DNA of 64,000 bases from Tetramitus jugosus (GCA_937625935.1 OW569373.1:124001-188000); one strand, 5' to 3'. Shown: positions 1-9,936, counted from the first letter of the stretch. The notes: generated from the sequence alone by a model not told the origin. A program made the numbers and translations.

Positions 1-167
1 TGATGAGTCCAAAGTCAAAACCAAAGAAAGACAAGAAGAAGAAACAAGACACAGACATCCTGGACGAGTTCTCGGGTCCTGCATCCATTAAATCAGTGGT
101 CGGACGAGGCAAAGTACAGTCGTTCACAAAAGCAAAGTCCCAAAAGAAAAAGGGAAAGAAAAAGTAA
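1..167 (+). CDS. C-terminal end of a lysine-rich protein (5' end outside window)
   Basis: An open frame runs from the window edge to a TAA at 165-167. The visible 54 residues are very basic, with Lys clusters near the start (KPKKDKKKK) and at the very end (KSQKKKGKKK). Between them lies a short acidic and hydrophobic patch (DTDILDEFSG). Such tails are common in nucleolar, ribosomal-associated and nucleic-acid-binding proteins, but nothing here identifies a family. An ATG at position 3 is in frame but is probably internal, since the frame is open at the edge. It is convergent with the gene on the minus strand that ends at 210. Confidence 0.6.
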   Translation, partial: MSPKSKPKKDKKKKQDTDILDEFSGPASIKSVVGRGKVQSFTKAKSQKKKGKKK

Positions 168-209
168 GAAATTAATAAATTAATGTATTAATTAGTGCAG
201 CATATGACC

Positions 210-1433
210 TCACTTTGGTATCAGGCATGCTCCCATCAGTTGACAAAGCTCCGAAGTGTTCATCTTTGCACCAACAAATTTCTTTTCCACTTGCTCGGCA
301 CTCAATGCGCCACCCTTCAAAAAGTCCTGAATATATCCAGTAAGTGCCTTTTCTGTGACAGAGAACTGTGATGCCAACTTCTTCTTCTCTGCACTGCTTA
401 ACTTGAAGTTAACCTTGTCATCAGATGGTTCATAATACTCATAAAAGAATTGAGCACACACCATGGTATGCTTGCACTTTTTCATCTTTGAAGGAGCAAT
501 CACAAATCGATACGGTTTCATAATATACAATTTTCGATCCTCCAGTTTCTCCTTCTTCTTGAGTGTGAGACCCACTCGTGGAGAAGCATACATTTGACCC
601 CATTCGTCCTTTTCAGGGAACAATTGACTCAACACTTGCTTATTCTCAATCTGTGATCTCAGTTTGAGGCACAGAACATTGGAATTGGAATCAATCTTCA
701 AATCATTGGACATATGATTCTGAACGAGTTCATGAATCGAACCCACATTTCCATTCTGCTTTAAAATGTAGTCTACAACGTTGCACGGACCTTCAATGAA
801 CTCCAATGGCAGTACCTTGTTCTTTTTCTTTGTTTTCTTATCATCTTCGTCATCACTGTCAGCTTCAGCCGCATGATGATAACACAACAGAGCTCGAATC
901 AACACTCCACCATATATGTCTCTCTTTACCACTTTGACCTTTTTCTTTTCATCACCGCTACTAGTACTGCTACTTTCTTTTTCTTTTTCCTGTTGTTCTT
1001 CCTCCTCATCCTTTGAATAACCAAATGTCACATCCAATCCCTTATAGCTACCAGCCTTGTAATTGGCAGTGGCACTGCTACTTGCTCTATGAAAGTACCA
1101 CTGAGCCATGAACAATTGCAACGGATGACAGTGCGAGAACGGATCATCGTGATGTTCTTCCTTGCTACTACTGTTGCTGCTACTCACAACATTGGTATAG
1201 TAGAATTCAATTTCAGCCAATCGACAATAGATTTGGTTGTTTATGACCAGAACAGCTTGTTGACTCAGTAAGTGAGCCAATTGTTGAATGAGAGTAGTGG
1301 GAGCTTTCTCATGTGTCGTAATCAAGTTAAGTATGGCATCTTGAACAGAAGAAGCAGATGGTGTTTCCTTCAATTTTTTGGCAGCTGTGGAAGTCGAAGC
1401 TTCTGCAGCTTCTCTACCTCTCTTTTGACTCAT
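210..1433 (-). CDS. conserved-looking 407-residue protein with AAG-like motif order
   Basis: Single exon, ATG at 1433, 407 residues. After a Ser/Ala/Lys-rich start come, in order, a segment NNQIYCRLAEIEFYY (about residues 65-79), DPFSHCHPLQL with QWYFHR (about 97-115), YKGLDVTFGYS (about 129-139), YGGVLIRAL (about 174-182) and EGPCNVVDYIL (about 214-224). This order (enzyme-like E-x-E-x-Y, D-x-x-S-H, GG-L-I-R-A-L, G-P) recalls alkyladenine DNA glycosylase-fold proteins. The individual motifs are diverged, so I do not claim activity. Two acidic/Lys low-complexity inserts (about 140-168 and 190-206) are typical of this genome. Alternative: an uncharacterised eukaryotic family with a chance resemblance. 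Confidence 0.8.
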   Translation of the reverse strand: MSQKRGREAAEASTSTAAKKLKETPSASSVQDAILNLITTHEKAPTTLIQQLAHLLSQQAVLVINNQIYCRLAEIEFYYTNVVSSSNSSSKEEHHDDPFSHCHPLQLFMAQWYFHRASSSATANYKAGSYKGLDVTFGYSKDEEEEQQEKEKESSSTSSGDEKKKVKVVKRDIYGGVLIRALLCYHHAAEADSDDEDDKKTKKKNKVLPLEFIEGPCNVVDYILKQNGNVGSIHELVQNHMSNDLKIDSNSNVLCLKLRSQIENKQVLSQLFPEKDEWGQMYASPRVGLTLKKKEKLEDRKLYIMKPYRFVIAPSKMKKCKHTMVCAQFFYEYYEPSDDKVNFKLSSAEKKKLASQFSVTEKALTGYIQDFLKGGALSAEQVEKKFVGAKMNTSELCQLMGACLIPK

Positions 1434-1606
1434 GGCTGTGGTATTGGGGTATATTCGTGTTGTTTTGTTGCTTTTCCCAAAGTTCAGGGCGTTGTGGAGT
1501 CAGAAAATTCTGGAAGCATCGGTGAAATTTTTTTGGAGGGAAAGAAAAATCTCCTGAATAATTTAAGGACAGTCGCTTCGAATTGAATTGTTTATGAATC
1601 AGCCAT

Positions 1607-2128
1607 TTAGATGAACTCTAGCACCTGAGAGTCCAGCACATGCAAATAATTGCCCACAGAGTCCTGTCTCCACTGAGTTGCGTCATAATCCTGGATGAAT
1701 TGACTCTCTTCTGGCGTTCCCACATATCTCTTCAACCATCCAAAGAAACCATCGCTCAACACGTACAATTTGGCTTGATGAGCCAATCCTTCCTTTTCCA
1801 TGGCCTCTGCAAATGCACTGGCACAGAATGGACCTCTTTGTTCACTGTACATGCACGTAAACACAATAGTCTTCTTTCCCTGTTGTTTAATGAGTTGGTT
1901 GACTAGATTTTGTGCATGTTTTTGCTCAAAATCACCAAAACTGGCATGGATCGCACCCTTGATGTGTCCTCCGACGAAATCATCGTCTCTGACATCAATG
2001 AGGGCCACACTGGGATCATTGATCATTCGTGAGAGATGATCAAGATCGAGTTTTGTGAAAAGGGGCTCTGGTACGTGTATGGACAGGTTCTTTGGCTTTG
2101 CTTTATGTTGTTCTTGACTGGATGACAT
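1607..2128 (-). CDS. Cdc25/Acr2-type rhodanese-domain phosphatase
   Basis: The first ATG of this frame is at 2128, giving 173 residues; the longer open frame reaches 2215 only through a TTG, so I start here. A single rhodanese domain fills the protein: LIDVRDDDFVGGHIKGAIH (about residues 43-61) is the standard rhodanese CH2A-like segment. CMYSEQRGP (about 90-98) is a C-x5-R active-site loop, the seven-residue form used by Cdc25 and Acr2/Ych1-like phosphatases and arsenate reductases rather than the six-residue sulfurtransferase loop. A downstream SDGFFGWLKRY segment matches the C-terminal part of the same fold. The role could be protein phosphatase or arsenate reduction; sequence alone does not decide. 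No targeting signal is evident. Confidence 0.85.
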   Translation of the reverse strand: MSSSQEQHKAKPKNLSIHVPEPLFTKLDLDHLSRMINDPSVALIDVRDDDFVGGHIKGAIHASFGDFEQKHAQNLVNQLIKQQGKKTIVFTCMYSEQRGPFCASAFAEAMEKEGLAHQAKLYVLSDGFFGWLKRYVGTPEESQFIQDYDATQWRQDSVGNYLHVLDSQVLEFI

Positions 2129-2345
2129 TTTCTCTTGGGATTGAGTGGGTAAGTTCTTGTTGGATGGTAAGCTAATCGTTTTTCGTTCTCCTTTTTTTTG
2201 GACGGTGTCAAACAAGGAACTTTCTCAGCTGAATGGAAGAGGATGAGCTAAAAATACGATCTGAACAATGGGAGTATGCAAGGAGTATTGGATGTCACAT
2301 GAGGCAGTCAAAGGCAAACAAAACTTTTATTTACATTCTCATCCT

Positions 2346-4607
2346 TTACTTTCGGAGAGCAGCATAAGCCAACAAGGCAAGAAGAGCCACAAAGAGTGCA
2401 GCAATAATTGAGAGTTGTTGTGGGCTAATGGTAACTCCGTTGACTGGTTGAGCAGTGGCGACAGTAGTTCTCTCCTTCACAGGTTGAGCGGATTTCTCCT
2501 TCTCTACATGTGTTGGGGTAGAGATGGTGGTGGCTGGGACAGAATGTTCCACCTTTGCTGATGGGGATTCAGTGTTAGCATTCACAACTTCATCAACTGC
2601 CGAGTTCGATACAGTCTCTTGTTCAACAACATTGTTCTCCTGGAGGTATTCTGCCTTGATCTGTTCTTCAAGATCCTCGGCGTGCAATGGCTCTGGAAGA
2701 TACTCAAGCTTCAAATATTCCAAAGCAGGCTTCAGAGTGTACTTCATGTCACGTTGTGTTCTTCTCCAAAAGTACATTCTTCTTTCAAAGTGTGGCACCA
2801 TATCCAACAACTGAGGAACATTTTGTAAAACAAACTGAGTGTAGCTCAACTTTTCAGACCATGGCATATCAGTTTCGCACGGGAAGAATGTCATCAAATT
2901 TCTCAAAAAGTTTAGCAAATGTCCAATATTGTTCAAATAGCCCTCAAAGCTCTTCTTTGATTGCTTCAAAAACTCTTCAACTTGAGGATGCTTGCTCTTT
3001 AGTCCCTCCAAGTCCTTTGCTGAGAATAATCGATAGTCATCCTTGTCCAAATTTTCAAACTTGATCTTATTCTTCAAAATAGCCAACTCCTTGTCTGCCA
3101 ATTGATGATCAGCGTACTCGTCCTTTTGTCTCAGCATTCGCTCCTGATCGTTAGCTTCCTGTGGGAACGTGTTCAACTTTAATTGATCAGTCAAGTATGA
3201 AGTCCAGATCATTTGTTCCATTTGTTGCACAGATGAACTAGATGCTTCAGTCTCAGTCAATTGATACCTGTCGATAATGTGCTCTCGGAAGAAGGCAACT
3301 CTCTCAACTGCAGATGTAGCATCAGGCATGTCCAACCGTTTAATCATCTCCTTTGGATCAGAGTCAGAAACATCTTCAATACCATTGCTCTTCAAATACT
3401 TTTCCCAAGACAAGAGGAACTTGATTTCGTTCAATTGTTGCTCCACAGCCTTATTGTAGTTTACTTCGCTCCACTTTTCTTGCATTGCTGGATCATCGGC
3501 CATTGCAAACAACTCTCTCCAATCTTCAGGGAAACCACAAGCAGCCATCAAGCGCTGTGTGTGCTCCGTATTCGTATTATCCTTGTTAATAAACTCTTGT
3601 CCGTCCTCGTACAGTGTCTCCTTGATCAAAACCATTAAATCAAAAAAGACGAGATGAGCATCTCGATAGGCATTGAAATTCTTTGCTTCTTCAGTGCTAT
3701 CAAAATCAAAGAATGACTCATACTTGTCCTGCAATCTTCCCACAACATACTTTTCTTCATCATTCAACACGACTTCAGAGAAAATTTGACATCGACTCAT
3801 ACAAATGTCAACATCCTTTGAATTTTGTTGCTTGAGTGATGCGGCATCATACACGTGCATCAATCGATTCTTCACATTCATCAACAATTTCTTCTCATAC
3901 ATGTTAAAATCTTGTTCGTGCTCATGTTGTGTCTTCAACAGATTGCACTCGTATTCAATGACACAGGACAATAGTCTGAGGTATGTTTCGAGTTGAGCCG
4001 GATGAATAGGGAGTCTCATTTTGGTGCCTGAAGATGTCATTAGCTCTCTGAGTTGCTCTGCTTGTTGTCTCATGATCAATTGATCATTTCTTCTCTTGAT
4101 GTTATAGCTATTATTATTGTTGTTATTATTGTTATTATTGCTATTGTTGTTATTGTTGTTATGATTGTTATTGTTGTTGTGTCGTTGGTGCTGATTGCGA
4201 GCATGACCATTGTTATTGTGATGATTATGGTTGTGGTTGTTGTGATGATGGTCCTTGTGCTGAGCAGAAATGACAGCTGGAACGGCAGCTACTACTGCAC
4301 GCTTGGTATTCTTCTTCTTTGGCGCCTTTTTCTCTTGCTCCGATGATTCTCCGCTCTTGGCTTCACCACCATTTTGAGTCTTGGCTGCCTTCTTCTTTTT
4401 TTTGACGACTGTAGTCTGGGCTGCTGAAGCTCCAGCTGCATCATCAACTGCAGCAGCAGTAGCATTATTGGTGGTTTTATTCGTGTTATTGTTGTTATTG
4501 GTCTTTTTGGAATTGTTGCTTTTTTTGGTTGTCTTTTTGGCTACGACAGTCGTAAACTCGCCGGCATCATTGTCAACTTCGTTCATATTGTTGTTGTTAT
4601 CCTCCAT
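2346..4607 (-). CDS. tail-anchored, Asn/Lys-rich protein of unknown function
   Basis: ATG at 4607, 753 residues. The first 170 residues are low complexity: Lys-rich blocks, then Asn/His runs including a long poly-Asn stretch. Residues about 185-640 form a mostly helical, charged region without a domain I recognise. The last 25 residues contain one strongly hydrophobic segment (SIIAALFVALLALLAYAAL) followed by RK and the stop, the arrangement of a C-tail-anchored membrane protein facing the cytosol. The basic Asn-rich head could bind RNA or ribosomes, but that is speculation. TTTATT on the + strand at about 2326-2331 gives AATAAA about 20 nt after the stop. Confidence 0.85.
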   Translation of the reverse strand: MEDNNNNMNEVDNDAGEFTTVVAKKTTKKSNNSKKTNNNNNTNKTTNNATAAAVDDAAGASAAQTTVVKKKKKAAKTQNGGEAKSGESSEQEKKAPKKKNTKRAVVAAVPAVISAQHKDHHHNNHNHNHHNNNGHARNQHQRHNNNNNHNNNNNNSNNNNNNNNNNSYNIKRRNDQLIMRQQAEQLRELMTSSGTKMRLPIHPAQLETYLRLLSCVIEYECNLLKTQHEHEQDFNMYEKKLLMNVKNRLMHVYDAASLKQQNSKDVDICMSRCQIFSEVVLNDEEKYVVGRLQDKYESFFDFDSTEEAKNFNAYRDAHLVFFDLMVLIKETLYEDGQEFINKDNTNTEHTQRLMAACGFPEDWRELFAMADDPAMQEKWSEVNYNKAVEQQLNEIKFLLSWEKYLKSNGIEDVSDSDPKEMIKRLDMPDATSAVERVAFFREHIIDRYQLTETEASSSSVQQMEQMIWTSYLTDQLKLNTFPQEANDQERMLRQKDEYADHQLADKELAILKNKIKFENLDKDDYRLFSAKDLEGLKSKHPQVEEFLKQSKKSFEGYLNNIGHLLNFLRNLMTFFPCETDMPWSEKLSYTQFVLQNVPQLLDMVPHFERRMYFWRRTQRDMKYTLKPALEYLKLEYLPEPLHAEDLEEQIKAEYLQENNVVEQETVSNSAVDEVVNANTESPSAKVEHSVPATTISTPTHVEKEKSAQPVKERTTVATAQPVNGVTISPQQLSIIAALFVALLALLAYAALRK

Positions 4608-5602
4608 TGTGATTTTGTTGTTGTTGAGTCAAAGTAGGTGCGTGTTATGGAAGATTGGGGTCAATGTTTGTGTCGTTTGTTGTAATGCGGGATTGGCTTC
4701 GCTGACAGGCCCCATTTTGAACGAAAAACTTTTGCGAAGGGGAAAATTTTCAATGGTTTATGGGTGACGTCAGCTGACTTTGACAGTGCAGGTCTGGATT
4801 GAAGCAGCTCAGAAAGTAATGTGGTTCAATACTCGTCAGAGAAGAATGTACACAAAGGATTCAGTCATTGAACAGATTTGGGATGTCATTCGTTGGTTGG
4901 ATTCGATAGTTACAATATTCTTTTGTTTCATATACGAACGTTCCAACTCAGACCAACAAAACAGTAGTGCGCCCGTTTCACACCGGAAAGGAACATTTTG
5001 CCGCTCTTCGGGCAAATAAAACTTATTCATAGGACAAGTTCGATGCACGCGCCGGATTGAATCTGATGAACAATGCAGGTTTTTGGATCTGACGAAATGC
5101 ACTTCTCCTTACTCTGAGCTTTTTGAAATTGCACCCATTCTCACAACTTCCGTGGTAAAGCAAGCCAACCAAAAGCACAAAAGTTCCTTGTTGAAACAAC
5201 ACGTGTTCATCTTCACATCTGCAAGTGCGTTCTCATCTCGCTACACACAAAAGCCAGTACATTCTCAATTCACACCAATTGAAAAATTCTTCATTACAAC
5301 AACATTATCTCTGAGTTTTCCTTACCTTTCAAAAAACCAGAACACAGTCATTCAATTCTCTTCCTGAAAATTTTTCATCCCAGAGAAACTAACCAACACA
5401 GAAAAAGCTCAAGCACACAGCAGCAGAACACAATCACCTGAACTTTCAGAGTTGTTTTCGTAACTAAAAAAAGAATTTGCATATAATACGAACAAGTGAA
5501 AGCTAACAACTTGTCCAAAAAAACAACACCAACACACAAGCAGCCAAAGCAAAGCAACAAACAGCAAAAAGAAGCTTAAAGCGAACACCAAAAAATTTCA
5601 AA
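4608..5602. other. 1-kb divergent intergenic region
   Basis: This gap separates the divergently transcribed tail-anchored protein (minus) and GTPBP1-like gene (plus). Short frames on both strands lack protein-like composition and are not called. From about 5140 to the ATG at 5603 the + strand is strikingly rich in A and C, with G scarce. That composition suggests a long 5' leader or open promoter of the GTPase gene. A TGACGTCA palindrome overlapped by GTCAGCTGAC lies at 4765-4778. Confidence 0.5.
4765..4778. promoter_or_regulatory. overlapping TGACGTCA and GTCAGCTGAC palindromes
   Basis: TGACGTCA (4765-4772) is the full CRE-type half-site palindrome bound by bZIP factors in other eukaryotes. 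It shares four bases with a second perfect palindrome, GTCAGCTGAC (4769-4778). The pair lies 158 bp upstream of the ATG of the minus-strand tail-anchored gene and inside the divergent promoter region. Regulatory use is inferred from motif and position only. Confidence 0.3.
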
Positions 5603-7609
5603 ATGTCGACTATAGCAGCAACTGACACACCAGATAACACCAAAAATCATCATCATTTAAGCTCAACAACACATGTGGTCAACTTGATGAACGATGACGA
5701 AAATGACACAACGATCGCAGAAGACGACATTAGACAAAAGAGCTTACTATCCAAGAGTGAACACCTGGTTCAAGAAGACGATGACGGTAACATTGAATAC
5801 AAGTGGAAGCTTGTTAACGTATCAGAAGATCGATTCAAGCACTTGGTTACTCAAATGAGTTATCGATTGAGTGAGGGACAAGGTGAGGCCATTTATGAAC
5901 TAGGTATCAAGGACAATGGTTTTCCAGAGGGACTCGAAGAAGACGAGTTTAATGAAAGTGTGGACACAATCAAGAGAATGGCTGCAGAGTTGCACGCTGA
6001 CGTTTCCATCATTTGTATGAAGGAAGTGACACCTGAAAAGGAGAAGAAGATGGTGGCTGCAGCAGCAGCTGCTGCTTCATCATCTGGAAAATCATCAAGG
6101 AAAAAGTCTAGTTCTGGATCGTCATCCACTTCCAAATCAAACAATGTAGTGGTTGATCCAGTGGCTCAAGTACCTTCTTCACCACAATCCAGTGAAGATG
6201 ATGAGACTGGTAAGAAGAAGCCAGCATCTACATCAACAGCAGCACAAGAAGCCAATAGTGAAATTGAAAACACTACCATTATAGAAAACAAGGCAACAAA
6301 CGTCATCAAGAAGAGAAAAGTAGCAGAATTATTGGTGAGAAAGTTTGGAGATGAGCAGTACATGGACTTGAGAATTGCAGTGTGCGGAAATGTGGATTCA
6401 GGAAAGAGCACATTGATTGGTGTGTTGACACGAGGGCAGTTGGACAATGGAAGAGGTCTCGCCAGATCCAACGTCTTTACACACAAGCACGAAATTGACA
6501 CTGGTAGAACATCCAGCATCTCTCATCAGATTATGGGTTATGACAGTAAGGGTGATATTGTGAATTATGGACTGTTTGGTACACCATCGTGGAAGGAAAT
6601 TATCGAAAAGAGTTCCAAAGTGTGTACATTTATCGATTTGGCCGGTCATGAGAAGTATTTGAAGACGACAGTGTTTGGAATGACTGGTAACATTCCAGAT
6701 TATGCATGTGTGGTCATTGGAGCCAACATGGGTGTCACGAGAATGACCAAGGAACATTTGGGACTGTGTCTCGCACTCAAGATTCCCATCTTTATCTGTG
6801 TGACCAAGATTGACATATGTCCAGAAGGTGTGTTGAAGCAAACGATTGCCACTATTCACAAGATTTTGAAATTGCCAGGTGTGAGAAAGTTGCCTTATCA
6901 CATCAAGAGTGAAGATGATGTTCTCACGTGTTCCAAGAATATCGTGTCTGATCGTATCACACCAATCTTCCTCATGTCCAGCGTGACTGGTCATCACATG
7001 AACTTGTTGAGACAGTTTATGAATTTGCTTCCAGTGAGAAGAGATTGGGAAGCTTTGATTGATAAGCCAGCAGAGTTTGTCATTGATCAGACATTCTTTG
7101 TGACTGGTGTCGGAACAGTTGTTTCTGGTATTGTCCTTCAAGGTTCCATTTCTGTCAATGATTCACTCATGCTCGGTCCTGATGGCAACGGTCAATTCAG
7201 ATCTGTAGTTGTCAAGAGTATACACTGTAAGAGAGTGAATGTGAGGAGAGTTCATGCTGGTCAAACAGCAAGTTTTGCATTGAAGAAGGAAAAGAGATCC
7301 GGAATAAGAAAGGGTATGGTTCTCGTGGAGCCAAAGTTCGCCAAAGCTACGTGGGAATTCGAAGCAGAAGTGCTTGTTCTATACCATTCAACAACAATTA
7401 AGGAAAATTATCAGCCAGTGATCCACTGTTCTTGCGTGAGACAAAGCGCCAAGATCATCAAGATGGACACTGAATCTATTCGGACCGGTGACAAAGCAAC
7501 AGTTCGTTTCAGATTTATGTTCAGGCCGGAGTATCTGAGGACAGGTGAAAGATTGATTTTCAGAGAAGGTAGAACTAAGGGTCTAGGTATCATCTCCAAG
7601 ATCTTTTAG
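5603..7609 (+). CDS. GTPBP1/GTPBP2-like translational GTPase
   Basis: ATG at 5603, 668 residues, no intron. The GTPase core follows an acidic/Ser-rich N-terminal half: G1 GNVDSGKST (about residues 260-268), the family-typical LDNGRGLARSNVFTHKHEIDTGRTSSIS stretch (shown in short here as LDNGRG...GRTSS), G3 DLAGHEKY (about 346-353) and G4 TKID (about 399-402). An EF-Tu-like beta-barrel with VTGVGTVVSG follows. These features are characteristic of GTPBP1/GTPBP2, EF-Tu-related GTPases linked to mRNA decay and ribosome rescue. DLAGHEKY replaces the EF-Tu DxPGH, as is usual for this family. The poly-Ala/Ser stretch before the core is lineage low-complexity sequence. Confidence 0.95.
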   Translation: MSTIAATDTPDNTKNHHHLSSTTHVVNLMNDDENDTTIAEDDIRQKSLLSKSEHLVQEDDDGNIEYKWKLVNVSEDRFKHLVTQMSYRLSEGQGEAIYELGIKDNGFPEGLEEDEFNESVDTIKRMAAELHADVSIICMKEVTPEKEKKMVAAAAAAASSSGKSSRKKSSSGSSSTSKSNNVVVDPVAQVPSSPQSSEDDETGKKKPASTSTAAQEANSEIENTTIIENKATNVIKKRKVAELLVRKFGDEQYMDLRIAVCGNVDSGKSTLIGVLTRGQLDNGRGLARSNVFTHKHEIDTGRTSSISHQIMGYDSKGDIVNYGLFGTPSWKEIIEKSSKVCTFIDLAGHEKYLKTTVFGMTGNIPDYACVVIGANMGVTRMTKEHLGLCLALKIPIFICVTKIDICPEGVLKQTIATIHKILKLPGVRKLPYHIKSEDDVLTCSKNIVSDRITPIFLMSSVTGHHMNLLRQFMNLLPVRRDWEALIDKPAEFVIDQTFFVTGVGTVVSGIVLQGSISVNDSLMLGPDGNGQFRSVVVKSIHCKRVNVRRVHAGQTASFALKKEKRSGIRKGMVLVEPKFAKATWEFEAEVLVLYHSTTIKENYQPVIHCSCVRQSAKIIKMDTESIRTGDKATVRFRFMFRPEYLRTGERLIFREGRTKGLGIISKIF

Positions 7610-7723
7610 ATTTCGTCATCTCTTCCGGAAATGAAGAGCTTGTAAATAAGAACACTGTAAAACACTGGATAATTAATCAAACTTGCTTTCAAAACTTTAT
7701 ACAACCGCAAAAACCCATATCAC

Positions 7724-9332
7724 TTATTGCATCTCCAAGAACATTGAGCTAGGGTGTTCGAGGTAGTTCTTCCATGCTCTTGAGAAACGAGCCAAAGTAG
7801 CTCCATCGATGATACGATGGTCAGCACTCCAGCTAATGTTCATGATTTGAGCTGGGATAACATTGCCATGGTCATCAAAGACTGGAACCTTTTGAATCTT
7901 ACCAATTGCTCCAATACCTACATTGCCAGGTGGCAACAATGGTGATGCATACTTTCCACCAATCGTACCAATGTTGGACAAGGAGAATGTTCCTCCAGTG
8001 AGATCATTCTGACCCAATTTGCCCTTTGCGCCCAAAGCTTGCAATCTGTTCATCTCTCTTGCAATGTCCATTATGCTCAAGTTTTGAACATTCTTGATAA
8101 CTGGCACCAACAAGCCTTCTGGTGTATCCATGGCAATACCAATATTGTGAGCAGCTCTATAGGTAATTTGAGTCTCATCAGCGCTCAATTGACTGTTCAA
8201 AATTGGGTATTGCTTCAAGGACAATGAAATGGCCTTGATAAAGAATGGCATAAATGTCAACTTGACATCTTGTTCCTCCGCATGACGCTTCACTTCACCT
8301 CTCATTTGCATCAACTTGTCCATTCTGATATCATCGGTCAATCCAAAGTGAGGTATAGTGTTTGCAGCGTTCATTGTCTTAATCATTGCCTTCTTAATGC
8401 CCTTGACTGGTTCAACACGATCACCAACCAATGGAGCTTGTTGAGCAGCAGCAACAGCAGAAACAGGTGCAGCAGCAGCAGCAGCAGACACAGGTTTAGC
8501 TCCTCCCTTGATGTAGTTCAAGACGTCTTCCTTGAGCAGTCTTCCCTTTGGTCCAGTAGCTGTCACCATGGTCAAATCAATGTTGTGTTCTCTGGCAATT
8601 CTTCTCACAGCAGGAGCGGTCAACACCTTGTTGATGGATTGTTCAACAATGGAGTCAGTCACTGATTTAGCTTGTTGTTGTTGTTGTGGTTGTTGTGATT
8701 GACTTGGTTGTTGTTGTGATGATGGTGATGGTGCAGCGTGAGACTCTGTTGCGACATTGCCTTCCACTTCAATATCGATCAATGGCTCACCAACCAACGC
8801 AGTATCACCAACACCATAGTGCAATTTTTTGATGACACCAGAGTATCTGCTAGTGATTTCAACGTTAGCTTTGTCGCTCTTTACCTCAGCCACCTGTAAA
8901 GCATTCATTTCGCGCGCAAAAAACAATTTCATTCCATTGTAAAAAAATACACACAAATGGGCGGGTGTGAGAAAAACGCCGTTTTTTGGCGCCAAAAAAA
9001 GCAAAGCAACGTACCAAATCGAATTCATTAATCTTGTCACCTTCCTTGACGTTCCATGACACAATTTCAACTTCCTTGATACCTTCACCAATATCAGCCA
9101 AATTGAATGGCAAAATAGCTCCCATATTGACATTGCCATAGTGCTGTTGAGTGCTAAAGCTACGGTTGATTTGATGTGTGTTGATGTTAAAATGGGTGTT
9201 GTTGACTACCTGAGAGGAACATCTTGCATTTGTTGCTTCCATCACAAGGGATGCATGACACTTGTGGGTGGAGCTTCGGGTGGTTGTTGTTGTGATGGCT
9301 GTTCGTCTCAAATGGCGGATCACTCTGTTCAT
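7724..9332 (-). CDS. DBT: mitochondrial branched-chain 2-oxoacid dehydrogenase E2 (dihydrolipoyl transacylase)
   Basis: Two exons: 9332-9015 and 8893-7724, joined across a 121-nt GTACGT...ACAG intron, giving 495 residues. The splice restores the lipoyl domain exactly: ADIGEGIKEVEIVSWNV in exon 1, then FDL|VAEVKSDKANVEI with lipoyl-Lys at about residue 114. An Arg/Ser/Thr-rich presequence (about 1-60) fits mitochondrial import. A peripheral subunit-binding domain (APAVRRIAREHNIDL...GRLLKEDVLNYI) follows a Gln/Pro-rich linker. The catalytic domain ends with SADHRIIDGATLARF, whose HxxxDG motif supplies the active-site His and Asp. The C-terminal wording and lipoyl flank match the branched-chain rather than pyruvate or 2-oxoglutarate E2. 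It forms the core of the BCKDH complex that degrades Leu, Ile and Val. Confidence 0.93.
8908..8999. promoter_or_regulatory. two E2F-like palindromes inside the BCKDH E2 intron
   Basis: The single intron of the E2 gene holds TTTCGCGCGCAAAA (8908-8921) and the 18-bp perfect palindrome TTTTTTGGCGCCAAAAAA (8982-8999). Both match the TTT[C/G][C/G]CGC consensus of E2F/DP factors, which many eukaryotes possess. Strong CG content within an otherwise AT-rich intron makes them stand out. Whether they act on this gene, or at all, is not shown by the sequence. Confidence 0.35.
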
Positions 9333-9936
9333 TATTGTTGTTGGTGTTATTGTTGTTTGTTGGGAGTGTGGTGTTTTTTTTTGTCGTGCGTTGTTTTTTC
9401 TTTTTGGCGTGGCAAAGAAATTTCTTGTGTGGAATGATTGGATTTCTCCGTGTCATTTCGTCATCCGACAGAAAATCGGATTATCCTTTGTATCCGAAAT
9501 GTGAAGGATAGATGGTTCGTTGTTATTCAAGTAGTCAAAGTTGTTTATTGGTCGACCAAGAAGTATATTGTAGTATATTGCTCTCGACATCATTATGAAT
9601 CACTGTTAGCCGCCGGATAACCATCGATCATCCTACATATGTCAGTGAATTGTACAATCTCTCTCGTCTCTCACATATTTACATCCAATCGTCAACATTG
9701 ACAACAAACTACAAAAAATACCTGTCCAATAATCACACGCCTCCAAGCAACCAACAACGTCATCCGTGATCTCTCTTCGCTATGGTACATTTTAAAAGCA
9801 GTGTCATCATATGTGGCGACCATTCCTACAACTTCAACTACTACTACTCCAACCACTAACTACTACTACAAACTCCAAACGACTTGAAACAAGGCAACGC
9901 CAAAAAAAAGCAACTATGTCAATAAAGTGAAACAAA
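9333..9936. other. intergenic region upstream of BCKDH E2 and downstream of the Rab gene
   Basis: No convincing gene. The part next to the E2 start is T/G-rich (A/C-rich on the minus strand), the usual look of leaders here. The part from about 9660 to 9930 is A/C-rich with a short + strand frame (ATG near 9811, about 39 codons) of Leu/Thr repeats that looks non-coding. It includes the 3' flank of the Rab gene. Confidence 0.4.

Noticed and set aside
4053-4346. Hydrophobic + strand frame opposite the poly-Asn region of the tail-anchored gene
   Set aside because: Antisense of AAC/AAT runs gives Val/Ile runs; not a membrane protein.
4836-5102. 88-codon minus-strand frame
   Set aside because: Composition is not protein-like, and it sits within the shared promoter region of two divergent genes.
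9811-9930. Short + strand frame from an ATG after the T/A-rich stretch
   Set aside because: About 39 codons of Leu/Thr/Gln repeats reflecting A/C-rich sequence; no support beyond being open.
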